DNA of 64,000 bases from assembly GCA_030323885.1 (NCBI GenBank), contig CM059194.1, positions 24,726,780 through 24,790,779 of the forward strand, given 5' to 3'. Each line of letters opens with the position of its first letter. Position 1 is the stretch's first letter. The notes beneath the pieces were generated by a model. The model was not told the origin of the DNA, made no database searches, and saw nothing but the letters and a program-made list of their open reading frames with translations. The position numbers were made by a program, and so were the translations under genes. Positions 62,797 through 64,000 of the stretch are shown here, piece by piece. This stretch comes from Branchipolynoe longqiensis. Its lineage: Eukaryota; Annelida; Polychaeta; Phyllodocida; Polynoidae.

Positions 62797-63010
62797 ATGT
62801 TGATAGTGTAATAGTCTGCACTGACCTCTCAGGCAAGGAGCAACACAGACAGCTATGCGTGGGTAGGATGGTGACATCAAGGAGCCTATGTGATGTAATG
62901 GTTAGCACACTGGCCCAGAATGCAAGAGATGTGGGTTTGATGCCCGCTCTAGACGCAATAATTCCCATTTTCATCATCCCCCATGACATTGGGGCCATGA
63001 CCAGGATCCT
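62797..63010 (+). mobile_element. SINE F, copy 1, plus
   Basis: CTGACCTCTCAGGCAAGGAG, then a tRNA-like block TGATGTAATGGTTAGCACAC, TGGCCCAGAATGC, GATGTGGGTTTGATGCCC. Then CCCATTTTCATCATCCCCC. Different tRNA ancestor from SINE A and C. Confidence 0.7.
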
Positions 63011-63124
63011 GTACAAGCTATGTGGTGTGTGGTTATTGAACCTACCCTGTGTATGTATGAATATATAAGTGCATTGTATGTATGTAATTGTAAGCATTAA
63101 AATACTTACAATTCCAGGGAGACG

Positions 63125-63300
63125 AGTGTAGTAGACCTCTCAGGCAAGGAGCCACACAGGCAGGTGGGTGTGGGTAGGGTGGTGATATCAGGGAACCTAG
63201 GTGGTGTAATCGTTAGCACACTGACCCAGAATGCAAGAGATGTGGGTTCGATTCGCACTCTATGCACAATATTTCCCATTTTCATCACCCCCCATGACAA
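63125..63300 (+). mobile_element. SINE F, copy 2, plus
   Basis: GACCTCTCAGGCAAGGAGCC, TGGTGTAATCGTTAGCACAC, B-box GTGGGTTCGATTCGC, CCCATTTTCATCACCCCCC. Head-to-tail with copy 1, about 330 bp apart. Confidence 0.72.
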
Positions 63301-63344
63301 TATCAAGTTTGACGTGTTTGTATCGTGGGGGCGATGAGAATTAG

Positions 63345-63500
63345 AAACAGTGCCCCTAGAGCAGAATTCGAACCTAAACCTCTTGTCATACCGGGGCTAG
63401 CGTGCTATCCATTATACTACCCATGGTCCCTGATGCAATCACCCTATCCATGGCTACTTGTCTATGGGGCTCCTTGTCTGAGAGGTGATTGCAGTTTACG
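63345..63500 (-). mobile_element. SINE F-related, minus
   Basis: Minus strand: CACCTCTCAGACAAGGAGCC, GGTAGTATAATGGATAGCAC, GCTAGCCCCGGTATGAC, TTAGGTTCGAATTCTGCTC. Same flanking CTCTCAG.CAAGGAGC text, different anticodon arm. Confidence 0.65.
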
Positions 63501-63552
63501 ACACTCATCCCCATTGTAATTGTAAGTCTTATTAAATGGTTTACACCCACAA

Positions 63553-63620
63553 TTGCCCGTACTGATATGACCTTAGATGTTGCTAGGACGTAAAACAACA
63601 ACAAACAAACAAACAAACAA
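63553..63620 (+). mobile_element. SINE A 3' end, plus, with 42-bp flanking repeat
   Basis: CTGATATGACCTTAGATGTT, GCTAGGACGTAAAACAAC, then (AAAC)n. Only 68 bp. Exact 42-bp direct repeats at 63511-63552 and 63621-63662 (starting CCATTGTAATTG). Confidence 0.92.
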
Positions 63621-63662
63621 CCATTGTAATTGTAAGTCTTATTAAATGGTTTACACCCACAA

Positions 63663-63945
63663 GTCATTTAGTAATGTCATACGTAAGCACATTGCACACA
63701 TACATATAATGGGGGACCTCCAACTTTTTAGTTCAAATTCCTGCTGTTCACGTCGCCACTGAACTAGTGGGCCTAAACATCACACTGTAACACTGCAAAC
63801 TCAATGGCTATGAGCAATCATCATACAGAAGAAGTGAAATATCTCTAAAACAACACCACCTAGAGACAAACCGCTTGATACACATATAGAAAACATATTC
63901 AACGAATAGATTATATTAAATTTATATGGTTAGGGTTCAGCATTT
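63663..63945. other. No recognisable feature
   Basis: AT-rich, unassigned. Confidence 0.5.
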
Positions 63946-64000
63946 CTATTAATTTTGAATAAAATAAACGTTTTGCGCTGTGTGTACCGGCAAACTCAAA
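63946..64000 (+). repeat. Dispersed repeat end, copy 2, cut by window edge
   Basis: CTATTAATTTTGAATAAAAT then AAACGTTTTGCGCTGTGTG, CCGGCAAACTCAA; partner of 33872-33925. Confidence 0.6.

Overview
The window is repeat-dense, non-coding animal DNA. I find no intact host gene, no rRNA, and no functional tRNA gene. A dispersed tRNA-derived SINE (SINE B, at 16.9, 32.8 and 48.0 kb) resembles a SINE I know from molluscs. With the Gypsy, DIRS and LINE remnants and long CA/AT/GA arrays, this suggests a lophotrochozoan, most likely a mollusc (inference). A run of exactly 500 N at 10399-10898 is an assembly gap.

Layout. 0-4.4 kb: GGA, 10-bp, CA-hexamer, GA, G-rich and CCCACCAC arrays around one SINE A. 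5.1-5.8 kb: decayed LINE 3' end. 6.3-7.1 kb: 12-bp satellite. 7.3-10.4 kb: minus-strand Gypsy pol with one frameshift, running into the gap. 10.9-13.05 kb: 132-bp CA-rich satellite. 13.7-15.1 kb: inverted-repeat element containing an LTR. 15.3-15.9 kb: AT array. 18.3-28.1 kb: a cluster of non-autonomous inverted-repeat elements with GTCACAC-type ends and bodies made of short repeated words. One of these carries 2.2 kb of microsatellite that flips strand in the middle, and it sits inside a TTAA-flanked MITE. 28.7-36.7 kb: LINE scrap, many SINEs, a pogo/Tigger-like MITE, a long imperfect palindrome. 37-38.9 kb: RNase H-bearing LINE 3' half with a 20-bp tandem tail. 39-50 kb: SINEs, TTAA MITEs, two copies of a chimeric LINE-tailed element. 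50.1-51.4 kb: solo LTR inside a SINE. 51.4-53.7 kb: decayed DIRS element. 53.7-54.3 kb: a CCGGG-word element. 56-63.7 kb: more SINEs with clear target-site duplications, a ~160-bp x4 array, a 21-bp minisatellite, a full TTAA MITE and a second tRNA-SINE family.

Nothing here acts as a host pathway. The logic is successive insertion: about 30 copies of one SINE (SINE A, about 310-350 bp), nested elements that give relative ages, and non-autonomous elements that would need LINE or transposase proteins from elsewhere. The most novel signals are (1) the GTCACAC-ended word-array elements and the palindromic core several share, (2) the 2.2-kb strand-switch microsatellite, (3) the chimeric LINE-tailed element with two TSD-bounded copies, and (4) 40-42 bp duplications flanking two SINE A insertions.
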